Source: Flavobacteriales bacterium
Lineage (GTDB): Bacteria; Bacteroidota; Bacteroidia; Flavobacteriales; Flavobacteriaceae
Reading direction: 5' to 3'
NCBI GenBank assembly: GCA_026985675.1
Contig: JALSPZ010000158.1
Span: 1 to 38,261 of the forward strand
DNA: 38,261 nucleotides
Made by a program: the position numbers and the translations under genes. Numbering within the stretch: position 1 is the stretch's first letter; each line of letters starts with the position of its first letter. Below are positions 26,280 to 35,418 of the stretch, in pieces. The notes under the pieces were generated by a model, which saw only the letters and a program-made list of their open reading frames with translations, made no database searches and was not told where the DNA came from.

Positions 26280-27482
26280 GCATTTCAACTGCTTATGTAA
26301 ATTTTGTTCAATGGCTTTGGCAATAATTTTAACTCCCATATCAATCTGATTAATATCCATATTTGAATAAGAAAGTCGGATATAATTGTTTCTTTTATTT
26401 TCCGGGTCAAAGGTTTTGCCGGTAACGAAAACCGCTCCGTTTTTAACGGATTCTTTCAAAATTTCTGCACTGTCCATAAATTCAGGCAATTGCAACCAAT
26501 AATAAAATCCTCCTTGGGGTTGATTCCATTGAACTTCTTCGGGCATATATTTTTCCAAAGATTCTTTCATTATCAAACTTCTTTCGGCATAAGCTTCTCT
26601 GATACGTTTAAGATATCGAGACAACAAACCTCTTTGCATAAATTCGTTTGCCAAAACTTGTGTAAAATTCGGACTGCAAGCATCAATTCCTTGCTTGATA
26701 ATCTCTGCTTTTTCATAAATTTCAGGTGACGCCAACATCCAACCCAAACGAAATCCCGGTCCCATAATTTTAGAAAAAGAACCGGTATAAACAACTTCTA
26801 TATTTTTATCATTCACAGCCATTACGGGACGGGTTAATTTTTGAGCTACTTCATTAAAATACAATTCATTATAAGCATCGTCTTCTAATAAAACGATATC
26901 CTTTCCTTCCAAAATTTCCAAGACTTTTCTTCTTTTTTCTTTGGAATATATTATGCCGGCAGGATTATGAAAATTGGGTATAATATACAATAATTTCGGT
27001 TGATATTTTTCAACTGCCAATTCCAATTCTTCCAAATCCAAACCATCGTGCATCAACGGAATTCCCTTGATATCCGCTTGAAAAGCTTTAAAAACAGCCA
27101 ATCCCCCGATAAAACTTGGATTTTCAGTCAATACCACATCGCCGGGATCAATAAATTCCATTCCTAAAATATTGATGGCTTGTAACGAGCCAGTGGTAAT
27201 CATCAGTCTATGTGTATCCACCGGTAATCCTTTTGTCCTTAAATATTCATTCAAGGTGTCAAGCAAAGGCGGATATCCCGATGTAGGTCCGTATTGAAAA
27301 GCCGTTTTTTTCTTTTGAGGGTCTAATGTTAAAAAAATTTCATCAATTTCTTTGACCGGAAACAAATCGTTATTAGGCATTCCCCCGGCAAAAGATATAA
27401 TATCGGGGCGGGTGGCTAATTTCATTAAATCTCTTATTTCCGATGATCTTATATGTTGAACCGTTGTTGAAAAATATGGCAT
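26274..27482 (-). CDS. PLP-dependent class I/II aminotransferase (2-aminoadipate aminotransferase type)
   Basis: 402 residues, fold type I. The Schiff-base lysine is K238 in T-G-S-F-S-K-I-M-G-P-G-F-R-L-G-W; N-F-H-N-P-A-G (about 170-176) and D-D-A-Y-N-E-L-Y-F (about 201-209) complete the PLP site. The opening S-F-A-G-G-M-P-N-N-D-L-F-P is typical of the LysN/ARO8-like (MocR catalytic domain) group, but without a DNA-binding domain. Substrate is likely an aromatic, branched-chain or aminoadipate amino acid; it cannot be fixed by sequence reading. It is transcribed away from the acyl-CoA synthetase gene with a 97-base gap. Confidence 0.88.
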   Translation of the reverse strand: MPYFSTTVQHIRSSEIRDLMKLATRPDIISFAGGMPNNDLFPVKEIDEIFLTLDPQKKKTAFQYGPTSGYPPLLDTLNEYLRTKGLPVDTHRLMITTGSLQAINILGMEFIDPGDVVLTENPSFIGGLAVFKAFQADIKGIPLMHDGLDLEELELAVEKYQPKLLYIIPNFHNPAGIIYSKEKRRKVLEILEGKDIVLLEDDAYNELYFNEVAQKLTRPVMAVNDKNIEVVYTGSFSKIMGPGFRLGWMLASPEIYEKAEIIKQGIDACSPNFTQVLANEFMQRGLLSRYLKRIREAYAERSLIMKESLEKYMPEEVQWNQPQGGFYYWLQLPEFMDSAEILKESVKNGAVFVTGKTFDPENKRNNYIRLSYSNMDINQIDMGVKIIAKAIEQNLHKQLKCS

Positions 27483-27579
27483 AAGTTTTAATTTTAAATC
27501 AAAATACTGATTAATTTCCTTATAAATTTACAATAAATTTTGCATCTTTAAGCAATTAAACATCAATTTTTTTGACCAA

Positions 27580-29610
27580 ATGATAAATCCCAAACTCATT
27601 CATCCAAAATCCATTGCGGTAATTGGCGGTTCTGACAATCCGTCGTCGCCGGGTGGAAAAATCATTGAAAATCTTGTAAACCATAAATATCAAGGGAAAA
27701 TATACATTGTAAATCCCAAAAAAGACAAAATAAAAAATTTTAAAGTTTATAAAAATGTTTCTCTGCTTCCCGAAAATATAGACTTAGCCATTATAGCCAT
27801 ATCCGCCAAATATATTGAAGAAACCGTTAAAATTCTTACCGAAGAAAAAAAAACGCAAGCATTTATTATCATTTCGGCAGGTTTCAGCGATGTTGGAGAA
27901 GCTGGAAAAGCATTGGAAAATCGCATAGTTAAACAAATTGAAAAATATAACGGAAGTTTATTGGGACCAAACAATATAGGATTAATCAATAAAAATTATG
28001 CAGGTGTTTTTACAAGTCCCGTTCCAAAATTGGATAAAAACGGCGTGGATTTAATTTCGGGGTCGGGAGCTACCGCCGTTTTTATTATGGAAGCCGCTAT
28101 GCTACAAGGATTGAGTTTTAATAGTGTTTGGACGGTTGGAAATTCGGCACAAATAGGTGTTGAAGAAGTCTTGGAATATATGGATGAAAATTTTGATTTG
28201 GATTCACCTAAAATCAAACTCCTATATATTGAACACATCAAAAATCCTTCAAAATTTTATAAACACGCTCGTTCGTTAAGTCAAAAAGGAGCTAAAATCA
28301 TCGCTATAAAATCCGGTAATTCTCAATCGGGACAAAGAGCCGCAGGTTCACATACCGGAGCTTTGGCTTCTCCTGACTCTGCTGTGCAAGCACTATTCGA
28401 CAAAGCCGGTATTGTTCGGGTAGAAGGTAGAAACGAAATGATTCAAGCGGCTATTGTTCTCAAATACGGAATTCCCAAAGGAAAAAATATTCTTATCGTT
28501 ACCCATGCCGGTGGTCCGGGGGTTATGCTTACGGATATTTTGGAAAAAAACGGAATGAAAGTTCCCGAGATAAAGGATCCTTCAAAAAAGAAACTTTTAG
28601 CAAAACTTTATCCAGGCTCATCTGTTGATAACCCCATCGATTTTTTGGCCACCGGTACTGCAGAACAACTGGATGCCATTTTGAATTATGCAGAAAAATT
28701 TGATGAAATTGATGCAATTGCCGTTATTTTCGGAAGCCCCGGGTTATTTGAAGTTTTTGATGTTTACGATGTATTAGCTAAACATATCATTAAAAATAAA
28801 AAAATCATTTATCCGATTTTGCCTTCCGTCATCAATGTAAAAAAAGAAATTGAATATTTTCATCAAAAAAAATTAGCTTCATTCTCCGATGAAGTTTTGT
28901 TTGCAAAAGCCTTAACCAAAATATATTTTGCTGCCGGGAATTCTGTTATAACCACGTTGGAAAATCATCATACGCCAAACTTGTCAAATGCCGAATTTAT
29001 CAATCAAACGGAAATAAATGAGCTTTTGAAAAAATATAAATTTCCCTTGGTGCAACAACAAATTTTTAATAATGAAAAACAAGCTTGGGAATTTGCTCGA
29101 AAAATTTTACCCGTAGTGCTAAAACCCGAAGGAATATTGCATAAAACCGAACAAAATGCCGTTCGTTTGAATATTTTAAATGAAAAAGATTTTAACCGAA
29201 ATTTTGATGAATTACAAAAAATAAGTCCAACACATAAAGTTTTGGTTCAACAACAAATAAAAGGCGAAGAATTATTCATTGGAGTAAAATATGAAGAAAA
29301 TTTTGGTCACTTATTAATGTTTGGTGCCGGTGGAATATTTATAGAAATTTTAAAAGACTTTCAAACTCTTTTAATTCCTATTGAAGAAAATGAAATTTTG
29401 GATAAATTGAAAAAACTAAAATCTTATCCATTATTTAAAGGAATCAGAGGTAAAAAATCTATTGATATTAATAATTTCGTTGCTTTAATAAAAAGAACCG
29501 ATCAACTTATAAGAGAAAATCCCGATATTATTGAGTTGGATTTCAATCCTGTTATAGCATCGGGAGAAGATTTTTATTTGGTGGATATAAGAATCAAAAA
29601 AGCCCGCTGA
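27580..29610 (+). CDS. ADP-forming acetate/acyl-CoA synthetase, fused alpha-beta
   Basis: 676 residues. The N-terminal CoA-binding Rossmann domain begins H-P-K-S-I-A-V-I-G-G-S and has L-G-P-N-N-I-G-L. The two succinyl-CoA-ligase-like domains follow, with the phosphohistidine site A-G-S-H-T-G-A-L-A (H258). From about residue 455 there is an ATP-grasp domain (beta subunit; V-L-K-P-E-G-I-L-H-K-T-E; L-M-F-G-A-G-G-I-F-I-E; E-L-D-F-N-P-V). By family it makes acetyl- or acyl-CoA reversibly with ADP/ATP and phosphate. The final codons form part of a hairpin that terminates the opposite gene. Confidence 0.9.
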   Translation: MINPKLIHPKSIAVIGGSDNPSSPGGKIIENLVNHKYQGKIYIVNPKKDKIKNFKVYKNVSLLPENIDLAIIAISAKYIEETVKILTEEKKTQAFIIISAGFSDVGEAGKALENRIVKQIEKYNGSLLGPNNIGLINKNYAGVFTSPVPKLDKNGVDLISGSGATAVFIMEAAMLQGLSFNSVWTVGNSAQIGVEEVLEYMDENFDLDSPKIKLLYIEHIKNPSKFYKHARSLSQKGAKIIAIKSGNSQSGQRAAGSHTGALASPDSAVQALFDKAGIVRVEGRNEMIQAAIVLKYGIPKGKNILIVTHAGGPGVMLTDILEKNGMKVPEIKDPSKKKLLAKLYPGSSVDNPIDFLATGTAEQLDAILNYAEKFDEIDAIAVIFGSPGLFEVFDVYDVLAKHIIKNKKIIYPILPSVINVKKEIEYFHQKKLASFSDEVLFAKALTKIYFAAGNSVITTLENHHTPNLSNAEFINQTEINELLKKYKFPLVQQQIFNNEKQAWEFARKILPVVLKPEGILHKTEQNAVRLNILNEKDFNRNFDELQKISPTHKVLVQQQIKGEELFIGVKYEENFGHLLMFGAGGIFIEILKDFQTLLIPIEENEILDKLKKLKSYPLFKGIRGKKSIDINNFVALIKRTDQLIRENPDIIELDFNPVIASGEDFYLVDIRIKKAR

Positions 29611-29620
29611 TTTTGCGGGC
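29596..29620 (-). terminator. Hairpin terminator for menB lying in the end of the acyl-CoA synthetase gene
   Basis: GCCCGC (29602-29607) pairs with GCGGGC (29615-29620) around a 7-base loop holding the stop TGA (29608-29610) of the plus-strand gene. On the minus strand the hairpin is followed by six T (29601-29596), so it is a textbook terminator for menB. On the plus strand the following T-run is weak (AATATTTTG). Confidence 0.85.
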
Positions 29621-29637
29621 AATATTTTGATAATTTC

Positions 29638-30453
29638 CTACGGAAATTTAGGAAACTGTTTGAAATTAGGTTTACGTTTTTCCAAAAAGGCTCGTTTTCC
29701 TTCTTGTGCTTCTTCCATAAGATAAAACATAAGTGTTGCATCACCTGCAAATTCCATAAGCCCTCGTTGTCCGTCCAATTCTGCATTCATTGCCCGTTTA
29801 ATCATACGAATAGCCATAGGACTTTTTTCTTGAATCATTTGACACCATTCTACAGTTGTATCTTCCAATTGTTCCAAAGGAACCACTTTATTTACCATTC
29901 CCATTTGTTCGGCTTCTTTTGCCGTATATTGTTTACAAAGAAACCATATTTCCCGTGCTTTTTTCTGTCCGACATGACGAGCCAAATACGAAGAACCGAA
30001 TCCACCGTCAAAACTTCCAACTTTGGGACCGGTCTGTCCGAAACGTGCATTTTCTGAAGCAATAGTTAAATCACAAACTACATGCAAAACATGTCCACCG
30101 CCGATAGCATATCCGTTTACCATAGCAATAACAGGTTTGGGCAATTCACGGATACGTTTGTGAATATCCAAAACATTCAATCTGGGCACACCATCTTTTC
30201 CAATATAACCACCTTTACCTTTCACATTTTGATCGCCTCCCGAACAAAATGCCTTGTCTCCCGCACCTGTCAATACCACAACATCTATATCGGGATCTTC
30301 ACGGCATATCTCCAATGCATCTAAAATTTCTTGATTGGTTTCGGGACGAAAAGCATTGTAAACATGAGGTCGATTAATTGTAATTTTAGCAATTCCCTCA
30401 TAAAAATCAAATAAAATATCCTCGTATTTTTTAATAGTTTTCCACTCTCTCAT
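29638..30453 (-). CDS. menB: 1,4-dihydroxy-2-naphthoyl-CoA synthase
   Basis: 271 residues, the usual MenB size. Crotonase-fold landmarks specific to MenB: C-S-G-G-D-Q (residues 70-75) and [19 protein letters not shown], followed by A-R-E-I-W-F-L-C. It closes the second ring of the naphthoquinone from o-succinylbenzoyl-CoA in menaquinone synthesis, so the organism probably uses menaquinone. It is divergent from an SQR-like, quinone-reducing flavoprotein (142-base gap). No other men genes are in the window. Confidence 0.95.
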   Translation of the reverse strand: MREWKTIKKYEDILFDFYEGIAKITINRPHVYNAFRPETNQEILDALEICREDPDIDVVVLTGAGDKAFCSGGDQNVKGKGGYIGKDGVPRLNVLDIHKRIRELPKPVIAMVNGYAIGGGHVLHVVCDLTIASENARFGQTGPKVGSFDGGFGSSYLARHVGQKKAREIWFLCKQYTAKEAEQMGMVNKVVPLEQLEDTTVEWCQMIQEKSPMAIRMIKRAMNAELDGQRGLMEFAGDATLMFYLMEEAQEGKRAFLEKRKPNFKQFPKFP

Positions 30454-30558
30454 ATTGAAAATTTTTGCTTGTAAAAATACAAAAAAGAAATTTTCCTCAG
30501 AAATTAAAGTAAAAAAGAAATTTTTTTGTAATAAATCTGATATTTATCATTTTTTTGT

Positions 30559-30566
30559 TATATTTG
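30559..30566 (+). promoter_or_regulatory. -7 element (TATATTTG) for the SQR-like gene
   Basis: TATATTTG matches TAnnTTTG and sits 29 bases before ATG 30596. The upstream TTTG at 30525 is 30 bases away, too far for the usual 19-base spacing. Confidence 0.5.
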
Positions 30567-30595
30567 TTGCAATAACAAAATAAAGTAACTCAAAT

Positions 30596-32062
30596 ATGGC
30601 AAAAATTGTAGTTTTGGGATCAGGTATAGCCGGACATACTTCGGCTGCATACTTGAGAAAATGGCTCAACAAAAAACACGAAGTAATTGTTGTGTCTCCC
30701 AATGAGTATTATCAATTTGTACCGTCCAACATATGGGTTGGAGTGGGAAGAATGAAGCCTGAACAAATACGCTTCAAGTTAGAACCCAAATACAAAAAAT
30801 GGGGTATTGATTTCAGACGAGCCAAAGCAACTTCCATTCATCCGGAAGGAGGTAACGGTTCGGATCGTCCTTACGTTACTATTGAATATGTAGGACAGGG
30901 AAAAGAAGGACAAACAGAAACCATAGATTATGATTTCTTGGTAAATGCTACCGGTCCGGCTTTACGTTTTGACAAAACCGAAGGATTAGGTCCTGATAAC
31001 GGCACAACAGTTTCCGTTTGTAATTTTAACCATGCTGCACATGCTTGGGAAGAGTTGCAAAAATCTATTAAAAAAATGGAAAAAGGTGAAAACCAAAATA
31101 TCGTTATTGGAATTGGTCATCCGGGAGCAACTTGTCAAGGAGCCGCATTTGAATATATATTAAATGTATATCATGAAATAGAAAGAAGAGGATTAAATGA
31201 CAAAGCGAACATTACTTTCCTTACCAATGAATATGAAGTTGGTGACTTTGCAATGGGTGGAGCTTATATTAAATACGGAGGTTATATAACCCCTACAAAA
31301 GTATTTACCGAATCATTCTTGGCAGAAAGAGAAATCCGTTGGATCAAAAGAGCCGGTGTTCATAAAGTGGATAAAGAAAAAATTTATTATGAAACTTTGG
31401 ATGGAAATTATCATGAAATAGCATATGATTTTGCAATGCTTATTCCTGCATTTTCAGGTCCCGGCTTAAAAGCTTTTGATAAAAATGGGGAAGATATTAC
31501 TTCCAAACTATTTAAACCCAATGGATTTATGATAGTTGATGCCGATTATACCAAAAAACCATATGAAGAGTGGAAAGCTTCTGATTGGCCGGAAGTAGTA
31601 CAAAATCCGGATTATCCCAATATTTTTGCTCCGGGTATAGCATTTGCTCCGCCGCATACAATTTCCAAACCTTTTACATCTCCAAACGGAACAACTATTG
31701 TACCTGCACCACCCAGAACGGGTATGCCTTCAGGTGTTATGGGTAAAATTGTCGCACAAAACATTCGTGATGTAATCAAAGGTAAAGCTACATTGGATAA
31801 ATTAAAACACCGTGCATCTATGGCTAAAATGGGTGCTGCTTGTATTGTTTCTGCCGGATATGGCATGACCAATGGTATGGCAGCTACAATGACTGTTTTC
31901 CCTATTGTTCAAGACTGGGAAAAATATCCTGAATTCGGACGTTCTTTAACCTATACAATTGGTGAACCCGGATTAGCCGGACACTGGTTAAAGTGGTTTA
32001 TGCATTATATGTTTTTGCATAAAGCCAAAGGATATCCATTCTGGTGGTTATTACCCGAATAG
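30596..32062 (+). CDS. Sulfide:quinone oxidoreductase-like FAD/NAD(P)-binding oxidoreductase
   Basis: 488 residues. The FAD-binding start is I-V-V-L-G-S-G-I-A-G-H-T-S-A-A-Y-L, with N-A-T-G-P near 117-121. Three cysteines, C142 (S-V-C-N-F), C180 (G-A-T-C-Q-G) and one near residue 420 (A-A-C-I-V-S), lie where SQR enzymes hold their redox/polysulfide cysteines. The C-terminus is rich in aromatic residues (H-W-L-K-W-F-M-H-Y-M-F-L...F-W-W-L-L-P-E), suited to docking at the inner membrane. By family it passes electrons from sulfide, or another donor, to the quinone pool. Sulfide as substrate is likely but not proven. Confidence 0.82.
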   Translation: MAKIVVLGSGIAGHTSAAYLRKWLNKKHEVIVVSPNEYYQFVPSNIWVGVGRMKPEQIRFKLEPKYKKWGIDFRRAKATSIHPEGGNGSDRPYVTIEYVGQGKEGQTETIDYDFLVNATGPALRFDKTEGLGPDNGTTVSVCNFNHAAHAWEELQKSIKKMEKGENQNIVIGIGHPGATCQGAAFEYILNVYHEIERRGLNDKANITFLTNEYEVGDFAMGGAYIKYGGYITPTKVFTESFLAEREIRWIKRAGVHKVDKEKIYYETLDGNYHEIAYDFAMLIPAFSGPGLKAFDKNGEDITSKLFKPNGFMIVDADYTKKPYEEWKASDWPEVVQNPDYPNIFAPGIAFAPPHTISKPFTSPNGTTIVPAPPRTGMPSGVMGKIVAQNIRDVIKGKATLDKLKHRASMAKMGAACIVSAGYGMTNGMAATMTVFPIVQDWEKYPEFGRSLTYTIGEPGLAGHWLKWFMHYMFLHKAKGYPFWWLLPE

Positions 32063-32094
32063 TATAATTTATCAATAACTAAAAATTTATAATT

Positions 32095-32268
32095 ATGAAA
32101 CATAAGTCTCATTTAACCAAATATACACGGGGATACAATGAATTCGCATATGCCCCTATTCCAACTAAATTTACCAGATTTTTGCGTAAATGTATTATTT
32201 ATCAAGCTTTTCGTTGGATTGTTCTTAATATCAAAATTTTAAGAATTGTAGCGTTTGGTCACTCCTAA
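32095..32268 (+). CDS. 57-residue basic protein of unknown function downstream of the SQR-like gene
   Basis: ATG 32095 to TAA 32266-32268, starting 32 bases after the SQR-like stop and ending just before a terminator, so it is most simply the second gene of that operon. The protein opens M-K-H-K-S-H-L-T-K-Y-T-R-G-Y-N-E-F-A-Y-A and ends L-R-I-V-A-F-G-H-S. The middle (P-I-P-T-K-F-T-R-F-L-R-K-C-I-I-Y) and the rest are Arg/Lys/aromatic rich with one Cys (residue 33); the final third looks like an amphipathic or membrane-hugging helix. I do not recognise the family. Codon use looks normal and the operon position supports a real gene; no homologue was checked. Confidence 0.65.
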   Translation: MKHKSHLTKYTRGYNEFAYAPIPTKFTRFLRKCIIYQAFRWIVLNIKILRIVAFGHS

Positions 32269-32283
32269 AATATAATATTTACA

Positions 32284-32320
32284 GACAAAAAAGCGGGCAA
32301 TTTGCCCGCTTTTTTGTCTT
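32284..32320. terminator. Bidirectional terminator between the SQR operon and pnp
   Basis: GACAAAAAAGCGGGC (32284-32298) pairs perfectly with GCCCGCTTTTTTGTC (32304-32318) over 15 bases, loop AATTT. The stem carries A-runs on one side and T-runs on the other, so it works for both converging units: the SQR/57-residue genes on plus and pnp on minus. Confidence 0.93.
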
Positions 32321-32336
32321 TTTAAAATTTATTTAC

Positions 32337-34493
32337 TTATTTACCCTCATTCTTACTTTTGGCTTGGTCTCTTCTTTCAGGTTTTGGTAATAAAACTTTT
32401 CGAGAAAGTTTCATTTTACCTCGTTGATCTTTTCCTATTAATTTCACTTTAACTATTTGTCCTTCTTTTAATTCATCTTCAACTTTATTTACACGTTTCC
32501 AATCTATTTCAGAAATATGTAACAAACCTTCTGTTCCAGGAGCTATTTCAACAAAAGCACCAAAATCTTTAATTGAAGTTACTTTCCCTTCATAAACTTC
32601 CCCTATTTCTGGTTCAAAAGTGATAATAGCAATTCTATCAAGTACTTTTTGAATTTTATCCATATCAGTTCCCATAATTTCAATAATTCCTTTACCATCT
32701 ACTTCTTCAATAACAATGGTTGTATCAGTATCTTCTTGCAATTGTTGAATATCTTTTCCTCCTTTTCCAATAACTGCGCCGATATAATCTTTATCTATTT
32801 CAATTTTTACCATTTTTGGTACAAAATCCTTTACTTGCGGACGAGGAGCTGAAATAGATTTTTCCATTTCTCCCATAATATGCATACGCCCTTCTTTGGC
32901 TTGATGCAATGCCTTCTCTAGTATCTCTCTTTTCAAATCTTTAATCTTGATATCCATTTGGCAAGCAGTAATACCATCTTTGGTACCGGTAACTTTAAAA
33001 TCCATATCTCCCAAATGATCTTCATCTCCTAAAATATCCGAAAGAACAGCATATTTTTTGGAATCTTCATCATAAATCAATCCCATAGCAATACCTGAAA
33101 CTGGTTTTTTAAGTTGTATTCCTGCATCCATAAGCGCCATAGAGCCGGCACAAACCGTTGCCATAGATGAAGAACCGTTAGATTCCAAAATATCGGAAAC
33201 TACACGAATAGTATATGGACTATCCTCGGGAATCATAGGTTCCAAAGCTCTTTGAGCCAAGTGTCCATGCCCTATTTCCCGACGTGAAGTTCCACGTAAA
33301 GGTCTGGCTTCACCGGTTGAAAAGGGAGGAAAATTATAGTGTAAATAAAAACGCTCTTCATCTTGTTGAGTAGCACCGTCAATAATATTGACATCTCTTG
33401 AAGTTCCCAAGGTTACAGTTGCCAAGGCTTGGGTTTCTCCTCTGGTAAAAATTGCAGAACCATGAACCGTAGGTAAATAATCTACTTCAGTCCATATGGG
33501 TCTGATTTCAGTAGTTTTTCTACCATCCAGGCGAATTCCCTCCACTAAAACCAAATCTCTAACAGCCTTCTTTTTAACTTTATCAAAATAACTACCTATT
33601 AATTTTCCTTTTTCTTCTATTTCTTCTTCCGAAAAATTCTCCAATAAAGCATCTTTAATTTTAGAAAATTTATCCGAACGTTCTTGTTTGCCTAAACCTT
33701 CTTTTGCTACTTCATATAATTTTGAATAAACTTCTCTCTCAATGGTATCATAAAGTACTTCGTCTTCCTCAATTTTATCATAATCTCTTTTTGTTTTAGA
33801 CTTTTCAATCTTTTCTGCCAATTTTTTTATTCCAGCAATTTGATTTTTAATGGCTTGATGAGCAAATTCAATTGCTTCTATCATTTCTTCTTCCGATACC
33901 TCCTCCATTTGTCCTTCTACCATAGTTACGGAATCATCAGTTCCTCCCACCATTAAATCAATAGTTGCATTCTTCATTTCGGCTAATGCCGGATTTATTT
34001 TTAATTCACCGTTTATTTTTGCAACTCTAACTTCAGATATGGGTCCTTCAAATGGAATATCCGAAACGGCAAGTGCTGCGGATGCTGCCAGCCCTGCCAA
34101 AGAATCTGCTTGAACATTTTCATCAAAAGACATCAATTGTATCATTACTTGTGTCTCTGCATGATAATCTTTTGGAAACAAAGGACGTAGCACTCTGTCA
34201 ACTAATCGCATAACAAGGATTTCTTCTGTTGAAGGACGTCCTTCCCGTTTAAAAAATCCACCGGGAAATTTTCCGGCCGAAGCAAACTTTTCTCTATAAT
34301 CTACCGTTAGCGGTAAAAAGTCAATATCAGGATTGATATCTTTGGAAGCAACTGCTGTTGCCAATAACATGGTATCCCCCATTCTAACTACAACAGATCC
34401 ATCAGCTTGTTTAGCTAATTTTCCTGTCTCTATAATAATTTCTCTTCCATCATCTAATTTGATGATTTCTTGTATAGGTTGTGGTTTATTCAT
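32337..34493 (-). CDS. pnp: Polyribonucleotide nucleotidyltransferase (PNPase)
   Basis: 718 residues, full length. Two RNase PH domains flank an all-helical domain; the first has [16 protein letters not shown], the second [20 protein letters not shown] and [16 protein letters not shown] domain ([12 protein letters not shown]) and an S1 domain ([16 protein letters not shown]) end it. It degrades mRNA 3' to 5' using phosphate, as part of RNA turnover. It follows rpsO, the arrangement common to many bacteria. Confidence 0.97.
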   Translation of the reverse strand: MNKPQPIQEIIKLDDGREIIIETGKLAKQADGSVVVRMGDTMLLATAVASKDINPDIDFLPLTVDYREKFASAGKFPGGFFKREGRPSTEEILVMRLVDRVLRPLFPKDYHAETQVMIQLMSFDENVQADSLAGLAASAALAVSDIPFEGPISEVRVAKINGELKINPALAEMKNATIDLMVGGTDDSVTMVEGQMEEVSEEEMIEAIEFAHQAIKNQIAGIKKLAEKIEKSKTKRDYDKIEEDEVLYDTIEREVYSKLYEVAKEGLGKQERSDKFSKIKDALLENFSEEEIEEKGKLIGSYFDKVKKKAVRDLVLVEGIRLDGRKTTEIRPIWTEVDYLPTVHGSAIFTRGETQALATVTLGTSRDVNIIDGATQQDEERFYLHYNFPPFSTGEARPLRGTSRREIGHGHLAQRALEPMIPEDSPYTIRVVSDILESNGSSSMATVCAGSMALMDAGIQLKKPVSGIAMGLIYDEDSKKYAVLSDILGDEDHLGDMDFKVTGTKDGITACQMDIKIKDLKREILEKALHQAKEGRMHIMGEMEKSISAPRPQVKDFVPKMVKIEIDKDYIGAVIGKGGKDIQQLQEDTDTTIVIEEVDGKGIIEIMGTDMDKIQKVLDRIAIITFEPEIGEVYEGKVTSIKDFGAFVEIAPGTEGLLHISEIDWKRVNKVEDELKEGQIVKVKLIGKDQRGKMKLSRKVLLPKPERRDQAKSKNEGK

Positions 34494-34531
34494 AATTTCA
34501 TTTTTTTCTATTAAAAAATAAGTTCAAAAAT

Positions 34532-34605
34532 AAAAAGCTGCCCTGGTTTATAAAGGTTTACATCCTTAAAAGGATATAAAACCAAATTTTCCCGGACAGC
34601 TTTTT
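34532..34605 (-). terminator. Structured rpsO-pnp intergenic hairpin (terminator or processing site)
   Basis: AAAAAGCTG (34532-34540) pairs with CAGCTTTTT (34597-34605). Inside it, ATCCTT (34562-34567) pairs with AAGGAT (34570-34575), and GGTTTATA pairs roughly with TATAAAACC around it. On the minus strand the long hairpin ends in a T-run, so it could terminate rpsO transcripts; in E. coli the rpsO-pnp gap also holds terminator and RNase III processing structures. Whether this one stops or processes is not decidable. Confidence 0.7.
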
Positions 34606-34612
34606 AATAGAC

Positions 34613-34882
34613 TTATTTTCTAAGTCCTAATTCTTTAATAATTTTACGATATCTTTCTATATCGTTGTTTTTCAAGTAGTTTAATAGACTACGTCTTTTT
34701 CCAACTAGTTTAACCAAAGCTTTTTCGGTACTGTAGTCATGTTTGTTCTTTTTCAAATGTTCAGTCAGATGTTTAATTCTAAACGTAAACAATGCAATTT
34801 GTCCTTCGGGAGAACCCGTATCTGTTTCGGATTTTCCGTACTTAGCGAAAATTTCTTTTTTAATTTCTGGTGTTAAATACAT
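34613..34882 (-). CDS. rpsO: 30S ribosomal protein S15
   Basis: 89 residues, the standard length. Family landmarks are [17 protein letters not shown]-x-x-H-L-K-x-x-K-H-D-Y-S-T and [12 protein letters not shown]. It binds 16S rRNA in the central domain early in 30S assembly. The minus-strand promoter at 34925-34954 precedes it by about 42 bases. In many bacteria S15 represses its own mRNA; no such leader structure is clear here. Confidence 0.97.
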   Translation of the reverse strand: MYLTPEIKKEIFAKYGKSETDTGSPEGQIALFTFRIKHLTEHLKKNKHDYSTEKALVKLVGKRRSLLNYLKNNDIERYRKIIKELGLRK

Positions 34883-34924
34883 GCCAATATTGTTTTAATG
34901 ATTATTATGTATGTTTTCAAGCTG

Positions 34925-34954
34925 CAAAAATACTATTTTTATTTTGATTAACAA
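34925..34954 (-). promoter_or_regulatory. Complete Bacteroidetes-type promoter (TTG-N19-TATTTTTG) for rpsO
   Basis: On the minus strand TTG (34954-34952), then 19 bases, then TATTTTTG (34932-34925): the full -33/-7 consensus with correct spacing, 42 bases ahead of the rpsO start. This is the best promoter in the window. Confidence 0.75.
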
Positions 34955-34983
34955 TACTTTGTTAAAAAAAGTTTTAAGAAAAA

Positions 34984-35338
34984 TCAATCCTGTCCTAAAT
35001 AAATTTAATTTTTACTTTTTCCATCGATGAACATTTCGACTTTGCTCAATGGTAACAAAAAATCTAGGCTGACGAGTATTTTTCTAAATTTTTTGTTCAT
35101 TACACTAAACTGTCTGAACTCGGTTGAACATTTTTTCTAAATATAACATTAACATAACCTCAAACAGCAGACAGTTTTACGTTCCATTCACTTCAAATTT
35201 TACGAAAAATCCTCATATGCCAATAAGGATAGAGTCATTAGCCTGTGAATTTAATCCCATAGCGCTTAAAAATAAACTCAATTCGTTATAAATCAAAACA
35301 TTACTTTTGTTTTAAAAAAATATTTAGGACGGAATTAA
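34984..35338. mobile_element. Candidate MITE or insertion-sequence remnant with 18-bp imperfect inverted ends
   Basis: This fills most of the 536-base gene-free gap between rpsO and the gene at 35419. TCAATCCTGTCCTAAATA (34984-35001) is matched at 15 of 18 positions by the reverse complement of 35321-35338, all differences being transitions. GAAAAA lies directly outside both ends (34978-34983 and 35339-35344), a possible target duplication, though in AT-rich DNA this can be chance. Inside, AAACTGTCTG (35107-35116) is inverted at 35168-35177. No protein-coding frame is apparent, so any mobility would depend on a transposase elsewhere. A structured RNA or a decayed gene is the alternative. Confidence 0.4.
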
Positions 35339-35418
35339 GAAAAAATTTTTAAACAAATAATAAGCGTAATTTGTATAATCAATTGTTTTTTTTTAATTTT
35401 AAACAAAAATATTTTTTT

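Noticed and set aside
32649-32852. Plus-strand frame rich in Phe/Asn/Ser inside pnp
   Set aside because: It lies wholly opposite the conserved KH/S1 end of PNPase and has low-complexity composition.
34525-34532. TATTTTTG on the minus strand as a separate pnp promoter
   Set aside because: It is made of the T-run of the rpsO-pnp hairpin and lacks a -33 TTG; it may work but cannot be told from the terminator tail.
34883-35418. A hidden small gene in the 536-base gap
   Set aside because: No frame with a plausible start, length and composition was found on either strand; the inverted-end segment explains most of it.
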